Shown in pieces: positions 1-9,065 of a stretch of DNA of 64,000 bases (its first letter is position 1; every line of letters begins with the position of its first letter). Position numbers and translations under genes: made by a program. The notes under the pieces were generated by a model that was not told the origin of the DNA, did not search any database, and worked only from the letters and a program-made list of their open reading frames with translations. This DNA comes from Terrirubrum flagellatum. Lineage in GTDB: Bacteria; Pseudomonadota; Alphaproteobacteria; Rhizobiales; Beijerinckiaceae. Where the stretch lies: positions 3,968,001 to 4,032,000 of the forward strand of contig NZ_CP091851.1 in the NCBI RefSeq assembly GCF_022059845.1. Direction: 5' to 3'.

Positions 1-944
1 AGCGCCTTGCGGTCAATGCCGAGATCAAAAGCCTGGCGCACGCGCAGATCGCGGAACGGGTTCGCCGGCAGCGGCGATCCATCCTTGGCCGTCACCTGTT
101 TCGTCTGCTCGCGCAGATCGAACTCAATATTGAAGACATAGACCGACTGAACCTTCGAAATCGCGAGCTTGGGATCACGCTCGAGAACCGGAACGTCGGC
201 CGCCGGCGCGCGCACGATCAGATCGACCTGGCCCGCCTTGAGCTGCGCGACGCGCGCGGCGTCGTTTGGAATCTCCTTGCGCACCACACGGGCCCAGGGC
301 GACGGCCCCTGCCAGTAGTCAGGATTGCGCTCGAGAACAAACTCCTCCTTCGGAGTCCATTTGACGAACTTGAAGGGCCCGGTGCCGATCGCGGCCTTGC
401 CGGAATTGAACACCTCGTTGGCGTTCTCGGGCGTCACGCCAGCGGCGGCCTTGTGGCTCACGATAAACAGACGAATGAAATCGTTCGGCAGCGTCGGCGC
501 AGGACCATTCGTGATGACATGAATGGTCAAGGGATCGATGATCTTGGTTTCCTTCACCTGGCGCACATAGATGGATGTCGGATTCGGGCCTTTCAGCGCC
601 GGAATGCGCTCGATCGAGAACTTCACGTCCTCGGCGGTGAAGTCGGAGCCATCATGGAATTTCACGCCCTTGCGCAGCTTGAACTCCCAGGTAGTCGGAT
701 CGATCGCCTTCCAGCTTTCGGCGAGACCCGGCTCGAGCTGAAGCTTGTCGCCGGACCAGACCAGCGTGTCATAGACATGCTTCATCGCCTCGGCGTGAGT
801 GCCCGTGGCGGTGAAATGCGGATCCATCGAGTCCTGACCGGCGCGAATGCCTATTATCAGCGTCTGCGCCGACACGGCGCTCGTCATCAGCAAGGCGGCG
901 GTCAACGCGCCCGCGCGTAAGAAGTTTCTCACATGCATCGTCAT
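1..944 (-). CDS. ABC transporter solute-binding protein, family 5, N-terminal part (cut by window edge)
   Basis: This is the periplasmic substrate receptor of a dipeptide/oligopeptide-type ABC importer. The reading frame is open from an ATG at 944 to the window edge, so about 314 residues are present and the C-terminus is missing. A Sec signal peptide ends near SAVSAQT. The family 5 signature KFHDGSDFTAEDVK is visible, and the last codons read LRVRQAFDLGIDRKAL, also typical. An AGGGGAG ribosome site lies at 951-957. The start is one base after the stop of the MarR-type gene, so the two are co-transcribed. It probably feeds the divergent permease and ATPase genes at 2328-6146, which have no receptor of their own. 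The ligand is unknown. Confidence 0.93.
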   Translation of the reverse strand, partial: MTMHVRNFLRAGALTAALLMTSAVSAQTLIIGIRAGQDSMDPHFTATGTHAEAMKHVYDTLVWSGDKLQLEPGLAESWKAIDPTTWEFKLRKGVKFHDGSDFTAEDVKFSIERIPALKGPNPTSIYVRQVKETKIIDPLTIHVITNGPAPTLPNDFIRLFIVSHKAAAGVTPENANEVFNSGKAAIGTGPFKFVKWTPKEEFVLERNPDYWQGPSPWARVVRKEIPNDAARVAQLKAGQVDLIVRAPAADVPVLERDPKLAISKVQSVYVFNIEFDLREQTKQVTAKDGSPLPANPFRDLRVRQAFDLGIDRKA

Positions 945-945
945 C

Positions 946-1497
946 TCAATTCTCCCCTGCGATCTCCGCCGGCCAATCGCCGGCCTTCAGAATAATCTTC
1001 GTCATGAGGCTTTCGAGCGTCGCCTGCTCGTCCGGCGTCAGCGCGTGCGCCATGAGCTGCTCGCGCGCCACGAGCCGCGGCACCGTGTCCTTGATGATCG
1101 CCTTGCCGCTGGCCGAAAGATAAAGGTGATAGCGGCGGCGATCTTCAGCGTTCTGCTCGCGGCGGATCAGCTTCTTGCGCAAGAGGCTGTTCACCGCGCG
1201 GCTCAACGTGTTCTTCGGCCGCGAAGACGAAGCGACGATGTCCTCCGCCGTGATGCCTTCGCGCAGGCCGAGCGCATAAAGCACGACATGTTCAGGCTGC
1301 GTCAGCCGGTGATTGCGCCAGATGAGCTGATAGATGGGATGATTGAAGTGATGGGCGATATAGTTGACGCGGAAGGACAGCCAGCAAGGATTGTCCCACA
1401 GCTTTGTCGCGACCATGCCGTTGAGTTCGGCCGGGAACGCGTCGCGTTCGCCTGATTGGGCGGCGTTGCGTCGCGAAGCCAGAACCACACGCGCCAT
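946..1497 (-). CDS. MarR-family transcriptional regulator
   Basis: A winged-helix regulator of about 183 residues. The core of the fold is visible: a recognition-helix region near SSRPKNTLSRAVNSLL, followed by the wing RREQNAEDRRRYHLYL, whose DxRR motif is diagnostic of MarR proteins. The ATG at 1497 is preferred over the GTG at 1503 because a GGAAGG ribosome site sits about 7 bases before the ATG. The gene is translationally linked to the solute-binding protein at 944 and divergent from the creatininase-family gene. Two palindromes in the intergenic region are likely its operators, so it probably represses itself and the divergent operon. The inducer is unknown; by neighbourhood it may be the transported compound or a product of it. 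Confidence 0.9.
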   Translation of the reverse strand: MARVVLASRRNAAQSGERDAFPAELNGMVATKLWDNPCWLSFRVNYIAHHFNHPIYQLIWRNHRLTQPEHVVLYALGLREGITAEDIVASSSRPKNTLSRAVNSLLRKKLIRREQNAEDRRRYHLYLSASGKAIIKDTVPRLVAREQLMAHALTPDEQATLESLMTKIILKAGDWPAEIAGEN

Positions 1498-1515
1498 GCG
1501 CACAGCCTTCCGATA

Positions 1516-1529
1516 GTTCCATTTGGAAC
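1516..1529. promoter_or_regulatory. Operator-like palindrome 1 (MarR side)
   Basis: GTTCCATTTGGAAC: arms GTTCCA and TGGAAC separated by two bases, extended by A/T on either side. It ends 18 bases before the MarR start codon. A second copy lies 49 bp away. Size and symmetry suit a dimeric MarR protein; that this regulator binds here is inference. Confidence 0.72.
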
Positions 1530-1564
1530 TTGACGCGACGAATGGCGCCCGTCAAGATCAAAAA

Positions 1565-1578
1565 GTTCCAGATGGAAC
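1565..1578. promoter_or_regulatory. Operator-like palindrome 2 (creatininase side)
   Basis: GTTCCAGATGGAAC, with the same six-base arms as the site at 1516. It ends 19 bases before the ATG of the creatininase-family gene, mirroring the spacing on the MarR side. This suggests repression of both divergent promoters by one protein. Confidence 0.72.
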
Positions 1579-1597
1579 GATCTACGCCGGACCCGCG

Positions 1598-2299
1598 ATG
1601 CGCATCGCCGACATGAACTGGATGCAGACGCAGGCCCAGGTCGCGAAAGACGACCGCTGCGTGATCCCGCTCGGCTCGACGGAGCAGCACGCACATTTGA
1701 GCCTCAGCGTTGACGCGATCCTCTCCTCGCGCGTCGCGGAAGAGGCGGCCGAACCGCTTGCCGTTCCGGTGTTTCCCGTCGTGAATTACGGGCTCGCCAT
1801 CTCCTTCGCTGATTTTCCCGGCACGATCGCGCTTCGCCTCTCCACGCTCGCGGCGATCGTCGAAGACCTGCTCGACAGCGTCCATCGCGCAGGCTTCCGC
1901 CGCATTGTGTTCGTCAACGGCCATGGCGGCAACATTCCCGTCAACGCCGCCGCGCAGGAATGGCTCCATCGCCATCGTGGCGCACAGGTGAAATGGCATG
2001 ACTGGTGGAACGCACCGAAAACCATGGCGAAGGTGAAAGAGATCGATCCCATCGCCTCGCACGCCTCATGGATGGAGAATTTTCCCTGGACGCGGCTGCC
2101 AGGCGTGCAACAGCCGCCAGAGCGCAAGCCGATGATCGATGTCTCCATGCTGCGCCAACTCGATCCCGCCGCGAAGAAGGCGCTGCTCGGCGACGGCAAC
2201 TACGGCGGCTACTATCAGCGTCCTGACGAGGACATGCTGGCGATCTGGGCCGTCGCGGTTGAAGAAACGCGCGAGATCATCCGGGACAACTGGGCGTGA
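1598..2299 (+). CDS. Creatininase-family amidohydrolase
   Basis: A protein of about 233 residues of the creatininase / mycofactocin-protease-E family, metal-dependent hydrolases that act on cyclic or linear amides. The metal-site motifs GSTEQHAHL near the N-terminus and NGHGGN in the middle are present. The ATG at 1598 is chosen because the earlier in-frame TTG at 1523 lies inside an operator. It is the first gene of a rightward operon with an importer 28 bases downstream, so the substrate is probably imported by that transporter. True creatininase activity is not shown; the family also includes formamide, lactam and peptide hydrolases. No signal peptide is seen, so it should act in the cytoplasm. 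Confidence 0.86.
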   Translation: MRIADMNWMQTQAQVAKDDRCVIPLGSTEQHAHLSLSVDAILSSRVAEEAAEPLAVPVFPVVNYGLAISFADFPGTIALRLSTLAAIVEDLLDSVHRAGFRRIVFVNGHGGNIPVNAAAQEWLHRHRGAQVKWHDWWNAPKTMAKVKEIDPIASHASWMENFPWTRLPGVQQPPERKPMIDVSMLRQLDPAAKKALLGDGNYGGYYQRPDEDMLAIWAVAVEETREIIRDNWA

Positions 2300-2327
2300 A
2301 CGTTTCGCGCTCCCGACGTCAGACGCC

Positions 2328-3299
2328 ATGACGGGTTTCGTTATCCAGCGCCTTCTGCAGGCCTGCCTCGTGATGCTTGTGATGTCGGCGCTGGTTTTTA
2401 TCGGCGTTTACGCCATCGGCAATCCGATCGATGTGCTGATCTCGCCGGACGCCGACCAGCGCACGCGCGCCGAGGTGATTGCGCGCTTCGGTCTCGACCG
2501 ACCGCTGTGGGAGCAATATTTCGGCTTTCTCACCCGGCTGCTCCATGGCGATATGGGCAAATCCTTCGTCTTCGGCATGCCGGTCCTCGATCTCATTCTC
2601 TCGCGACTGCCGGCAACGCTTGAATTGACTCTCGCCGCGGTGATCGGCGCGACGCTGATCGGCGTGCCGCTCGGCATGTATGCAGGCTACAGGCCGGAAA
2701 GCCCACTGTCGAAAGCGATCATGGCCGTCTCGATCCTCGGCTTTTCCGTGCCGACATTCTGGGTCGGCATTCTCCTGATCTTCGGCTTCGCCGTGCAGCT
2801 TGGCGTGCTGCCCGCCGGCGGCCGCGGCGAGACCGTCTCGGTCTTTGGCGTCGAATGGAGCTTTCTCACACTCGACGGGCTGAAACATCTCTTCTTGCCC
2901 GCACTCAATCTCTCGCTGTTCAAATTCGCCATGATGGTGCGCCTGTCGCGCGCGGGAACGCGCGAGATCATGCTGACCGACACGGTGAAATTCGCGCGCG
3001 CCGCCGGGCTCTCGGAAGCCGCGATTCTTGGCCGCCATGTGCTGAAGCTGATCTCGATCCCGATCGTCACCGTGTTCGGGCTCGAACTCGGCTCGACAAT
3101 GGCTTTCGCGGTCGTCACCGAGACGATCTTCACCTGGCCCGGCGTCGGCAAGCTGATCATCGACTCGATCTCGACGCTCGATCGGCCTGTGATGGTCGCC
3201 TATCTCGTGCTGGTCGCTTTCCTCTTCATCGTCATCAACCTCTCGGTCGATCTCGTTTATGCGGCGCTCGATCCGCGCCTGCGCAAGGCGAGGGCGTGA
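2328..3299 (+). CDS. ABC transporter permease, DppB type
   Basis: Inner-membrane permease of 323 residues. It starts with the usual membrane helix (residues about 5-27), then a periplasmic loop and about five more helices. The permease-ATPase coupling motif lies around EAAILGRHVLK, and the TETIFTWPGVGKL motif near the C-terminus is characteristic of DppB/OppB. The ATG at 2328 begins MTGFVIQRLL, a canonical family start. Its stop overlaps the start of the next permease (TGATG), indicating translational coupling. Together with the DppC, DppD and DppF type proteins it makes a full importer core. Confidence 0.93.
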   Translation: MTGFVIQRLLQACLVMLVMSALVFIGVYAIGNPIDVLISPDADQRTRAEVIARFGLDRPLWEQYFGFLTRLLHGDMGKSFVFGMPVLDLILSRLPATLELTLAAVIGATLIGVPLGMYAGYRPESPLSKAIMAVSILGFSVPTFWVGILLIFGFAVQLGVLPAGGRGETVSVFGVEWSFLTLDGLKHLFLPALNLSLFKFAMMVRLSRAGTREIMLTDTVKFARAAGLSEAAILGRHVLKLISIPIVTVFGLELGSTMAFAVVTETIFTWPGVGKLIIDSISTLDRPVMVAYLVLVAFLFIVINLSVDLVYAALDPRLRKARA

Positions 3300-4174
3300 T
3301 GGAGCTTGTCGGCCTGCGCGCGTTCTGGCGCGACTTCCGCGAAAGTCGCATCGCGACCGCGGCGCTGATCGTCGTCGCACTGATCCTGCTGCTCGCGATT
3401 CTCGCGCCTTATTTCACGCCGCAAAATCCTTATGACATCGCCAAACTCGATCTCTCGGACGCGCGGCGGCCGCCGGGCTTCGTCGGCTCCGGAGGCTATG
3501 CGCACTGGCTCGGCACCGACGCGCAGGGCCGCGATCTCTGGTCGGCCATTCTCTATGGCCTGCGCATCTCGCTGCAGATGGGGCTCATCGCCGGCGCAGT
3601 GGCGCTAAGCTGCGGCGCGACGCTTGGCGTGCTCGCGGCCTATCTCGGCGGTCGGGCGGAAGCCTTCATCATGCGGATCATTGATCTGCAACTTTCCTTC
3701 CCCGCGATCCTGCTCGCGCTCGTGCTTTCCGCCCTGCTCGGGCAAGGCAAGACGCAGCTCATCATCGCACTCGTCACCGCGCAGTACGCCTATTTCGCGC
3801 GCACCGCTCATGGCGCCGCGACAGCCGAACGCAGCAAGGATTATGTCGAAGCCGCGCTGTCGACGCCGATGCCGACCTACGCCGTGGTGTTCCGCCACAT
3901 CCTGCCGAACTGCCTGCCGCCGCTGATCGTCGTCGCGACCGTGCAGATCGCCAATGCGATCTCGCTCGAGGCCACCCTGTCCTTTCTCGGCCTAGGCCTG
4001 CCGGCGACGGAGCCGTCGCTCGGCATGCTGATCTCGAACGGCTTTCAATACATGCTGTCCGGCCGCTACTGGATATCGATCTATCCCGGCGTCGCGTTGA
4101 TTATCCTCATCGTCGCGATCAATCTCGTCGGCGATCAGATCCGCGACCAGCTCAATCCGAGGCTGAGACGATGA
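3299..4174 (+). CDS. ABC transporter permease, DppC type
   Basis: The second permease, 291 residues. It has an N-terminal cytoplasmic segment and helix (about 20-40), the LGTDAQGRDLWSAILYG motif typical of DppC/OppC, and a coupling region near the helix ending FRHILPNCLPP. The ATSFLGLG-like segment reads EATLSFLGLG. The ATG overlaps the previous stop by one base, and the gene end overlaps the ATPase start (ATGA). The first 148 codons of this reading frame upstream of 3299 are an out-of-frame extension over the first permease and are not used. Confidence 0.93.
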   Translation: MELVGLRAFWRDFRESRIATAALIVVALILLLAILAPYFTPQNPYDIAKLDLSDARRPPGFVGSGGYAHWLGTDAQGRDLWSAILYGLRISLQMGLIAGAVALSCGATLGVLAAYLGGRAEAFIMRIIDLQLSFPAILLALVLSALLGQGKTQLIIALVTAQYAYFARTAHGAATAERSKDYVEAALSTPMPTYAVVFRHILPNCLPPLIVVATVQIANAISLEATLSFLGLGLPATEPSLGMLISNGFQYMLSGRYWISIYPGVALIILIVAINLVGDQIRDQLNPRLRR

Positions 4175-5145
4175 GCGCGCCGGTTCTGGAGGTCAGCGAT
4201 CTCGCAACGCATTTCTTTACGCGCGCTGGCGTCGCGAAAGCGGTCGATGGCGTCTCGTTTGAACTCGCGCGTGGGGAAACGCTCGGGCTCGTGGGCGAAT
4301 CCGGATCAGGCAAGAGCGTCACCGGCTTTTCCCTGCTCGGGCTCATCGATCCGCCCGGACGCGTCGTGCATGGCTCGGTGAGACTGCGCGGCGAAGAACT
4401 CGTGGGCATGCCGATCGAAGCGTTGCGGCGCCTGCGCGGCAAGCGCATCGCGATGATCTTTCAGGACCCCATGATGACGCTGAACCCGGTGCTCAGCATC
4501 GCCCGGCAGATGACGCTCGCCGTCAATGCGCATGACAAGATTTCGCACGTGGAAGCGCGCCAACGCGCCATCGCGGCGCTGACGCGCGTCGGCATTCCCG
4601 ACGCGGCGCGGCGCATCGACGACTATCCCCACCAATTCTCCGGCGGCATGCGCCAGCGCGTCGCGATCGCCATCGCGCTTCTGCACGACCCCGACGTCAT
4701 CGTGGCGGACGAGCCGACGACGGCGCTCGACGTCTCGATTCAGGCGCAGATTCTGGCGGAGATGCGCGGCCTCGTGCGCGAAACCGGGGCCGCGCTGATC
4801 TGGATCAGCCATGATCTCGCGACCGTCTCATCGCTCGCCGACCGCATCGCTGTGATGTACGCCGGCCGCCTGGTCGAGGAAGGCCCGACCGCGCGCGTGC
4901 TGCGCGACCCGCGGCATCCCTACACGCGCGGTTTGATCGATGCGCTGCCGTCGCGCACCGAACCGGGCCGCGACCTGCCACAGATTCCGGGGTCGACGCC
5001 ATCGCTGTTGCGTCTTCCGCAAGGCTGTCCTTTCGCGCCGCGCTGCTCACACGCCGACGATCTCTGCAAAACCGATCCGCCGCGCATGGTTGAAGATTTG
5101 CGCGCCTATCGTTGCCATCATCCTTTCATGGAGCGCGCGGCATGA
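4171..5145 (+). CDS. ABC transporter ATP-binding protein, DppD/OppD type
   Basis: A cytoplasmic ATPase of 324 residues. The Walker A motif GESGSGKS is at about residues 42-49, the signature FSGGMRQR at about 155 and the Walker [13 protein letters not shown] follows. The C-terminal oligopeptide-transporter domain carries the cysteine cluster CPFAPRC...C. It overlaps the permease before it and the ATPase after it by four bases each. It pairs with the DppF-type protein as a heterodimer energising the importer. Confidence 0.94.
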   Translation: MSAPVLEVSDLATHFFTRAGVAKAVDGVSFELARGETLGLVGESGSGKSVTGFSLLGLIDPPGRVVHGSVRLRGEELVGMPIEALRRLRGKRIAMIFQDPMMTLNPVLSIARQMTLAVNAHDKISHVEARQRAIAALTRVGIPDAARRIDDYPHQFSGGMRQRVAIAIALLHDPDVIVADEPTTALDVSIQAQILAEMRGLVRETGAALIWISHDLATVSSLADRIAVMYAGRLVEEGPTARVLRDPRHPYTRGLIDALPSRTEPGRDLPQIPGSTPSLLRLPQGCPFAPRCSHADDLCKTDPPRMVEDLRAYRCHHPFMERAA

Positions 5146-6146
5146 GCGCGTTCCTGAAGGTCGAGAATGTCTCCAAGACTTTCGCGCCGCGACTGTCGCT
5201 AGGCGAGCGCGTCGCAGCCGCGCTCGGCGGCGCGGTCGAAACGCGCGCCGTTCATGCGGTCGATCGCGTGTCCTTCGAGATCGCGCGCGGCGAGACGCTG
5301 GGGCTCGTCGGCGAATCGGGTTGCGGCAAATCGACATTGGGCCGCGTCGTCGCCGGCATCCACGAGCCGACATCGGGACGCATCACGCTTGACGGCGCGC
5401 CAGTGATGAGCGGCGGGCGGAAGCTGACGACGCGCGTGCAGACCGTCTTTCAGGATCCGTTCTCGTCGCTCAATCCGCGCATCCGCATCGGCGACATCAT
5501 CGCGGAGGGACCGATCGCGCATGGGCTGACGACAAAGGCGAACGCCGTCGCCTATGCGCGCGACTGGCTGGGCACGGTCGGCCTTGATCCTGATTTCGTC
5601 TCACGCTTTCCGCATCAATTTTCCGGCGGCCAGAGGCAGCGCGTCGCGATCGCGCGCGCGCTTGCGATGAAGCCCGATCTTCTCGTTTGCGACGAACCCG
5701 TCGCATCGCTCGACGTGTCGATCCAGGCGCAGATCATCAATCTCTTCCTGCGTCTGCGTCGTGAACTCAATCTCACCATGCTGTTCATCAGCCACGACAT
5801 CGGCGTGGTGCGTCATCTCTGCGACCGGATCGCGATCATGTATCTCGGCCGCATCGTCGAGATCGGCACGGCGGCTGAGGTGCATGAAGCGCCGCAGCAT
5901 CCCTATTCGCAGGCGCTGCTCGATTCCGTGCCGAAACTGGTGATCCAGGACGGCGCGATCGTTGAGTTCAAGCCGATCGCCGGCGAACTGCCCTCGCCGC
6001 TCTCGCCGCCGAAGGGTTGCCATTTCCATGCGCGATGCCCCCATACGATGTCGATATGCCGAACGACGGCGCCGGATTTGCGCGCCGCGCCGTCCGGCGC
6101 GCTGGCCGCCTGCCATCTGATCGAGAAAGCTGCGGCCGCGGCCTGA
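5142..6146 (+). CDS. ABC transporter ATP-binding protein, DppF/OppF type
   Basis: The second ATPase of the importer, 334 residues from the ATG at 5142, which overlaps the DppD-type stop. Walker A is GESGCGKST, the signature FSGGQRQR and Walker [13 protein letters not shown], with the H-loop in [10 protein letters not shown]. The C-terminus has the cysteine-containing tail [14 protein letters not shown]. An earlier ATG at 5112 would only add residues that overlap the previous gene. The operon probably continues into the dehydrogenase 57 bases downstream. Confidence 0.94.
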   Translation: MSAFLKVENVSKTFAPRLSLGERVAAALGGAVETRAVHAVDRVSFEIARGETLGLVGESGCGKSTLGRVVAGIHEPTSGRITLDGAPVMSGGRKLTTRVQTVFQDPFSSLNPRIRIGDIIAEGPIAHGLTTKANAVAYARDWLGTVGLDPDFVSRFPHQFSGGQRQRVAIARALAMKPDLLVCDEPVASLDVSIQAQIINLFLRLRRELNLTMLFISHDIGVVRHLCDRIAIMYLGRIVEIGTAAEVHEAPQHPYSQALLDSVPKLVIQDGAIVEFKPIAGELPSPLSPPKGCHFHARCPHTMSICRTTAPDLRAAPSGALAACHLIEKAAAAA

Positions 6147-6203
6147 ATCCGCATTCCCTTTCCCTGCCCAGTTCGTTTAGAAGCGCCCGCAGGGAGACCT
6201 TCG

Positions 6204-6971
6204 ATGTCGATGGAACTGTTCAATCTCGCGGGGAAGATCGCGCTCGTCACCGGATCGAGCCAGGGGATCGGCTATTCGATCGCCAAGGGCCTCGCGCAAG
6301 CCGGCGCGCATGTGGTGCTCAATGGCCGCGACCCCGAAAAGCTCGGCAAGGCGCGCGACGAACTGCTCGCGCTCGGCCTCGTCTGCCATATCTCCGCATT
6401 CGATGTGACTGATGCGAGCGAAGTCTCCGCGGCCGTGCAGGTGATTGAAGAGAAGGTCGGGCCGATCGATATTCTCGTGAACAACGCCGGCATGCAGAAG
6501 CGCGGCCCGTTCGTCGATTACGATCATGCTGACTGGGACAGAATGATTGCAACCAATCTGTCATCCGTTTTCTATGCGGCGCAGGCTGTCGCGAAGCGAA
6601 TGACCGAGCGCGGCCGCGGCAAGATCATCAATATCGGCTCCGTGATGAGCGAGCTCGGCCGCCCAACGATCATTCCCTACACCGCAACGAAGGGCGCAGT
6701 GAAGATGATGACGCGCGGCATGGCCGCCGAGCTCGGCAAGCACAACATTCAGGTCAACGCGATCGGCCCCGGCTATTTCACGACTGAGCTCAACAAGGCG
6801 CTGATCGAGAATGAAGAGTTCAACAGCTGGGTGAAGAACCGCACGCCGGCCGGCCGCTGGGGCGACACCGACGAGTTGATCGGCGCCGCCGTGTTCCTCG
6901 CATCAAAGGCGTCGGACTATGTCAACGGCCATCTGCTGATGGTCGATGGCGGACTGACCAGCGTCGTGTGA
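6204..6971 (+). CDS. Short-chain dehydrogenase/reductase, gluconate 5-dehydrogenase-like
   Basis: A classical SDR of 255 residues using NAD(P). The cofactor motif TGSSQGIG is at residues 16-23, NNAG in the middle, and the catalytic Tyr159 and Lys163 are in YTATK. The C-terminus VDGGLTSVV is typical. Sequence style (FNLAGKIALVTG, GRDPEKL) resembles gluconate 5-dehydrogenase and KduD-type enzymes, which oxidise or reduce sugar acids, but the substrate cannot be fixed by reading. It follows the transporter by 57 bases on the same strand with a GGGAG ribosome site, so it is likely the last gene of the MarR-controlled rightward operon. Confidence 0.88.
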   Translation: MSMELFNLAGKIALVTGSSQGIGYSIAKGLAQAGAHVVLNGRDPEKLGKARDELLALGLVCHISAFDVTDASEVSAAVQVIEEKVGPIDILVNNAGMQKRGPFVDYDHADWDRMIATNLSSVFYAAQAVAKRMTERGRGKIINIGSVMSELGRPTIIPYTATKGAVKMMTRGMAAELGKHNIQVNAIGPGYFTTELNKALIENEEFNSWVKNRTPAGRWGDTDELIGAAVFLASKASDYVNGHLLMVDGGLTSVV

Positions 6972-7026
6972 AGCGCACCCGCAACGATGGAGCGATTTCG
7001 CAAATAGCGAAGCGAAACACTCTCTC

Positions 7027-7209
7027 CGTCCCCGGAACGGTGAAGTGAGGCGAAGCCGAGCGGAACCGTGTCCGGGGTCCAGCGCAAGACATCGCGCCGA
7101 AGGCGCGACGATATTATCGCCAAAGATGTGCTCGCTGCGCTCGCAACTTCTTCGCTAGGCGCCGGACTTCATTTCGCTCGCTGACGCTTGCTCCATGAAT
7201 CCGGGGACG
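7027..7209. repeat. Intergenic inverted-repeat element
   Basis: The ends CGTCCCCGGA (7027-7036) and TCCGGGGACG (7200-7209) are exact reverse complements. An inner copy TCCGGGG near 7072 makes nested hairpins with the left end, and further short stems surround CGCGCCGAAGGCGCG. It lies between converging operons. The style is that of the intergenic palindromes common in Hyphomicrobiales. No convincing gene is inside. Confidence 0.6.
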
Positions 7210-7219
7210 AAACGGGCCT

Positions 7220-8107
7220 CTACTTCGCGCGTGGATCGAGCGCGTCGCGCAGGCCGTCGCCAAGAAGATTGAACGACAGCACCGTGATGAAGATGGCGAC
7301 GCCGGGAAAGATCGCCATCCATGGCGCATTCGAGAGAAAGCGCTGCGCCACGTTGAGCATGCTGCCCCAGGATGGCGCCGGCGGTTGCTGACCAAGGCCG
7401 AGGAATGACAGCGCCGCCTCTGCGATGATCGCGGTCGCGATGGTGATCGTCGCCTGCACGATGAGTTGCGGCATGATGTTCGGCAGGATATGGCGGACCG
7501 CGATGCGCAAGCTCGAATTGCCGACTGCACGCGCCGCCTCGACATAATCCTCGACCTTCACGGACAGCACCTGCCCGCGCGTCAACCGCACGAAGATCGG
7601 CGTCGCGGTGACGCCGATGGCAATCATCGCATTGGTGAGACTCGGCCCCAGAAACGCAGCGAGCGCTATCGCAAGAATGAGGAATGGGCAGGCCAGCATT
7701 GCATCGGCGATGCGGCTGATGATGGCGTCGACCCAGCCGCCGAGATAGCCAGCGGCAAGACCCAACGGTGCGCCAAGCCCCAGCGCGATGCAGACGGAAA
7801 TCACGCCCGCCATCAAAGAAGCGCGCGCGCCGAAAATCACGCGCGAGAAGAGATCGCGGCCGACTTCATCGGTTCCAAACCAGTAGATCGCCGACGGCGC
7901 CTTGCGCACCGCGCTCCAGCTCTGCTTGGCGGGATCGAAGGGCGCGATCCAGGGCGCAAAAACCGCGAGCGCGAGGATCACGAGAAGAATGACGAGCGCG
8001 ACCATGGCGCCCTTGCGCCGGCGCAGCCTGATCCAGGCGCGCCGCATCGGACTGTCCGGCGTCTGCACGGGCGGAGCTGAAATGACGGCGTCAGCGGCGA
8101 GAGTCAT
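7220..8107 (-). CDS. ABC transporter permease, DppC type (second importer)
   Basis: A permease of 295 residues, last gene of the leftward operon. The N-terminal cytoplasmic part precedes the first helix (about 35-55). The motif FGTDEVGRDLFSRVIFG is the DppC/OppC hallmark, and the coupling loop lies near VRHILPNIMPQ. The EAALSFLGLG segment and the end LGDGLRDALDPR are canonical. It overlaps the DppB-type permease by four bases. It differs clearly from the permease at 3299, so the two importers are not a recent duplication. Confidence 0.93.
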   Translation of the reverse strand: MTLAADAVISAPPVQTPDSPMRRAWIRLRRRKGAMVALVILLVILALAVFAPWIAPFDPAKQSWSAVRKAPSAIYWFGTDEVGRDLFSRVIFGARASLMAGVISVCIALGLGAPLGLAAGYLGGWVDAIISRIADAMLACPFLILAIALAAFLGPSLTNAMIAIGVTATPIFVRLTRGQVLSVKVEDYVEAARAVGNSSLRIAVRHILPNIMPQLIVQATITIATAIIAEAALSFLGLGQQPPAPSWGSMLNVAQRFLSNAPWMAIFPGVAIFITVLSFNLLGDGLRDALDPRAK

Positions 8108-9045
8108 TGCCGGAGCCTTGGATTGACAAGGATGTAGCCGATATCGGCCAACAGATTGAGCAGGATGTAGGTCGTGGCCGTGACCAGCACGACGCCCTGC
8201 ACGACGGCGTAATCCCGGTTGAAGACTGCGTCGACAATCAGCTTGCCGAAGCCCGGAATCGTGAAGATCTGTTCGGTGAGCACCGCGCCAGACAAGAGCG
8301 TGCCGAATTCAAGCGCGCCCAGCGTGATCACGGGCGTCAACGCGTTGCGCATGGCGTGCTTGATCACGACGGTCTGCTCGAACAAGCCTTTCGCGCGCGC
8401 CGTGCGGACATAATCGCTGTCGAGCGCCTGCAGCATCGCCGCGCGCGTATGTCGCATCAGCACGCCGGCGAGCGCGTTCCCTAAAACAAAGGCCGGCATG
8501 ATCGTCGTCTTGAGCGACATCCCCAAATCCTCGAACGGGCTGACATAGCCTGACGCCGGCAGCCAACCGAGTTGCACCGAGAAGAAAAGGATCAGCATGA
8601 TCCCGAGCCAGAAATTCGGCGTCGAGATGCCCCAGAGCGACACCACATTGACGAGATAGTCGACCCAGGAATCGCGCTTCACCGCGGAGATCACGCCGGC
8701 GGTGACGCCGATCACCAGCGCGATAATGATCGCCATGGTCGCGAGCTGCAGCGTCACCGGCAGCTTCTGCAGCACGAGCTCGGACACCGGCATCTTGAGC
8801 CGTATGGATTCGCCGAGATCGCCGACCAACACGCCCTTGATCCAGAAGAGATACTGGATGGGGAGCGGCTGATCGAGTCGATATTGCCGGCGAATCTGCG
8901 CGATCACTTCGGGGTCGCGATCCTCGCCGGCCATGACGAGCGCGGGATCGCCCGGCAGCAACTGCTGCAGCAGAAAAATGAGCACCGACACGCAGAACAC
9001 CGTCGGCAACAGCTGCAACAACCTCCGGGCGAGAAGCGACGCCAT
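8104..9045 (-). CDS. ABC transporter permease, DppB type (second importer)
   Basis: A permease of 313 residues beginning MASLLARRLLQLLPT, with a helix at about 10-30. It has the GDLGESIRLK and PVSELVLQKLPVTLQL regions usual in the family and ends with the motif TEQIFTIPGFGKL. It starts 20 bases after the solute-binding protein stop and overlaps the next permease by four bases, which supports one transcript. Confidence 0.93.
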   Translation of the reverse strand: MASLLARRLLQLLPTVFCVSVLIFLLQQLLPGDPALVMAGEDRDPEVIAQIRRQYRLDQPLPIQYLFWIKGVLVGDLGESIRLKMPVSELVLQKLPVTLQLATMAIIIALVIGVTAGVISAVKRDSWVDYLVNVVSLWGISTPNFWLGIMLILFFSVQLGWLPASGYVSPFEDLGMSLKTTIMPAFVLGNALAGVLMRHTRAAMLQALDSDYVRTARAKGLFEQTVVIKHAMRNALTPVITLGALEFGTLLSGAVLTEQIFTIPGFGKLIVDAVFNRDYAVVQGVVLVTATTYILLNLLADIGYILVNPRLRQ

Positions 9046-9065
9046 ACTCGTCTACTCTTTCGACG

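Noticed and set aside
1523-1597. TTG start at 1523 for the creatininase-family gene
   Set aside because: The codon lies inside the first operator palindrome and the added residues (MELDATNGARQDQK) match no family start.
2855-3298. N-terminal extension of the DppC-type permease
   Set aside because: It overlaps the DppB-type permease in another frame; the TGATG junction at 3297-3301 and the family start MELVGLRAFWRDF support 3299.
6985-7219. Possible small ORFs between the dehydrogenase and the second importer
   Set aside because: They follow the repeat structure and have no ribosome site or conserved features.
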